DNA from: Planctomycetota bacterium
GTDB lineage: Bacteria; Planctomycetota; Phycisphaerae; Phycisphaerales; SM1A02
Assembly: GCA_022567855.1 (NCBI GenBank)
Contig: JADFGE010000217.1
Location: 1-5,608 of the forward strand
Reading direction: 5' to 3'
DNA length: 5,608 bases
Under the pieces are notes generated by a model. That model did no database searches. It saw only the letters and a program-made list of their open reading frames with translations, and was not told the DNA's origin. Positions 5,321-5,608 of this stretch are shown here, one piece after another. Each line of letters opens with the position of its first letter. Position 1 is the first letter of the stretch. Both the position numbers and the translations under genes were made by a program.

Positions 5321-5608
5321 ATGTCCTATTATTTAGTGCATCGTCGAACAACTACCACACTCTTTGGATTGTTACTCGCATTTCTCAATGTGAGCAGTCT
5401 CGCCGCCATATCTTTGACTTTTTCGATCGCTCAATCTCAGCGCGATCCCAATGATCCAGGCGTACTCGAGCCGTGCCTGACGGCGACGACAGTGTCAGCA
5501 CGAATGATTTACTCATTCTGTTCAGCAATTGGGGACCATGTTCTGTCAAGGGTGATAGCCCCGCTGACCTGGATGACGATGGACAGGTCGAAACCTCTGA
5601 CTTACTTG
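5321..5608 (+). CDS. Secreted dockerin/EF-hand-like protein, apparent frameshift, 3'-truncated
   Basis: The reading frame from ATG 5321 begins with a signal peptide: a basic YYLVHRR start, a hydrophobic core LFGLLLAFLNVSSLAAIS, then a polar QSQRDPNDPGVLEPC segment. That frame stays open to the window edge, but after about 5478 it has no family features. The frame starting one base earlier reads PDGDDSVSTNDLLILFSNWG, then PC, then ADLDDDGQVETSDLL. These are two dockerin type I/EF-hand-like calcium-binding repeats of the kind seen at the ends of secreted planctomycete proteins. One missing base within 5473-5478 would join the halves as LEPCPDGDD. Dockerin-like repeats normally mediate calcium-dependent attachment or assembly outside the cell; their role in Planctomycetota is poorly known. 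The rest of the protein lies outside the window. Whether this is a pseudogene, a sequencing error or a recoded gene cannot be decided here. AT-leaning codons differ from the upstream genes. Confidence 0.6.
   Translation, partial: MSYYLVHRRTTTTLFGLLLAFLNVSSLAAISLTFSIAQSQRDPNDPGVLEPCLTATTVSARMIYSFCSAIGDHVLSRVIAPLTWMTMDRSKPLTYL

Overview
The window looks like a piece of a GC-rich bacterial chromosome, most likely from the Planctomycetota or a close relative. The lineage call is an inference. It rests mainly on the fragment at the right edge, where a signal peptide is followed by dockerin/EF-hand-like repeats of the 'DLLILFSNWGPC' type that are common in Phycisphaerae-like planctomycetes. The body of the window has strongly GC-biased third codon positions, with two conspicuous AT-rich islands (about 4255-4310 and 5140-5240) that act as promoter regions.

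Left block, plus strand. The window opens inside a tyrosine phenol-lyase/tryptophanase-family beta-eliminating lyase (1-1033), which looks closer to tyrosine phenol-lyase. It is followed after 25 bases by a cobalamin-binding-type radical SAM protein (1059-2747). The spacing suggests one transcript. The pairing is the least explained biochemical association here.

Middle, 2748-3012. This is the gap between two convergent genes. It holds a modest terminator-like structure and a 9-bp tandem direct repeat, and I see no gene in it.

Right block, minus strand. Quinolinate synthase NadA (4227-3013) has a strong Shine-Dalgarno and a clear sigma70-type promoter. A 22-bp imperfect palindrome sits where transcription should start. 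Upstream of it, on the same strand, is an Rrf2-family regulator (5074-4571) with the Cys3-His pattern of an iron-sulfur sensor. NadA is itself a 4Fe-4S enzyme, so the layout suggests iron-sulfur or redox control of NAD synthesis by the neighbouring regulator. This is inference. The 343-base gap between the two also carries an in-frame, startless open stretch after the rrf2 stop that has coding character.

Far right. A divergent AT-rich intergenic region (5075-5320) with several dyads separates rrf2 from a plus-strand secreted-protein gene starting at 5321. That gene appears to have lost one base near 5473-5478, between its signal peptide and its dockerin-like repeats, and it runs off the window.
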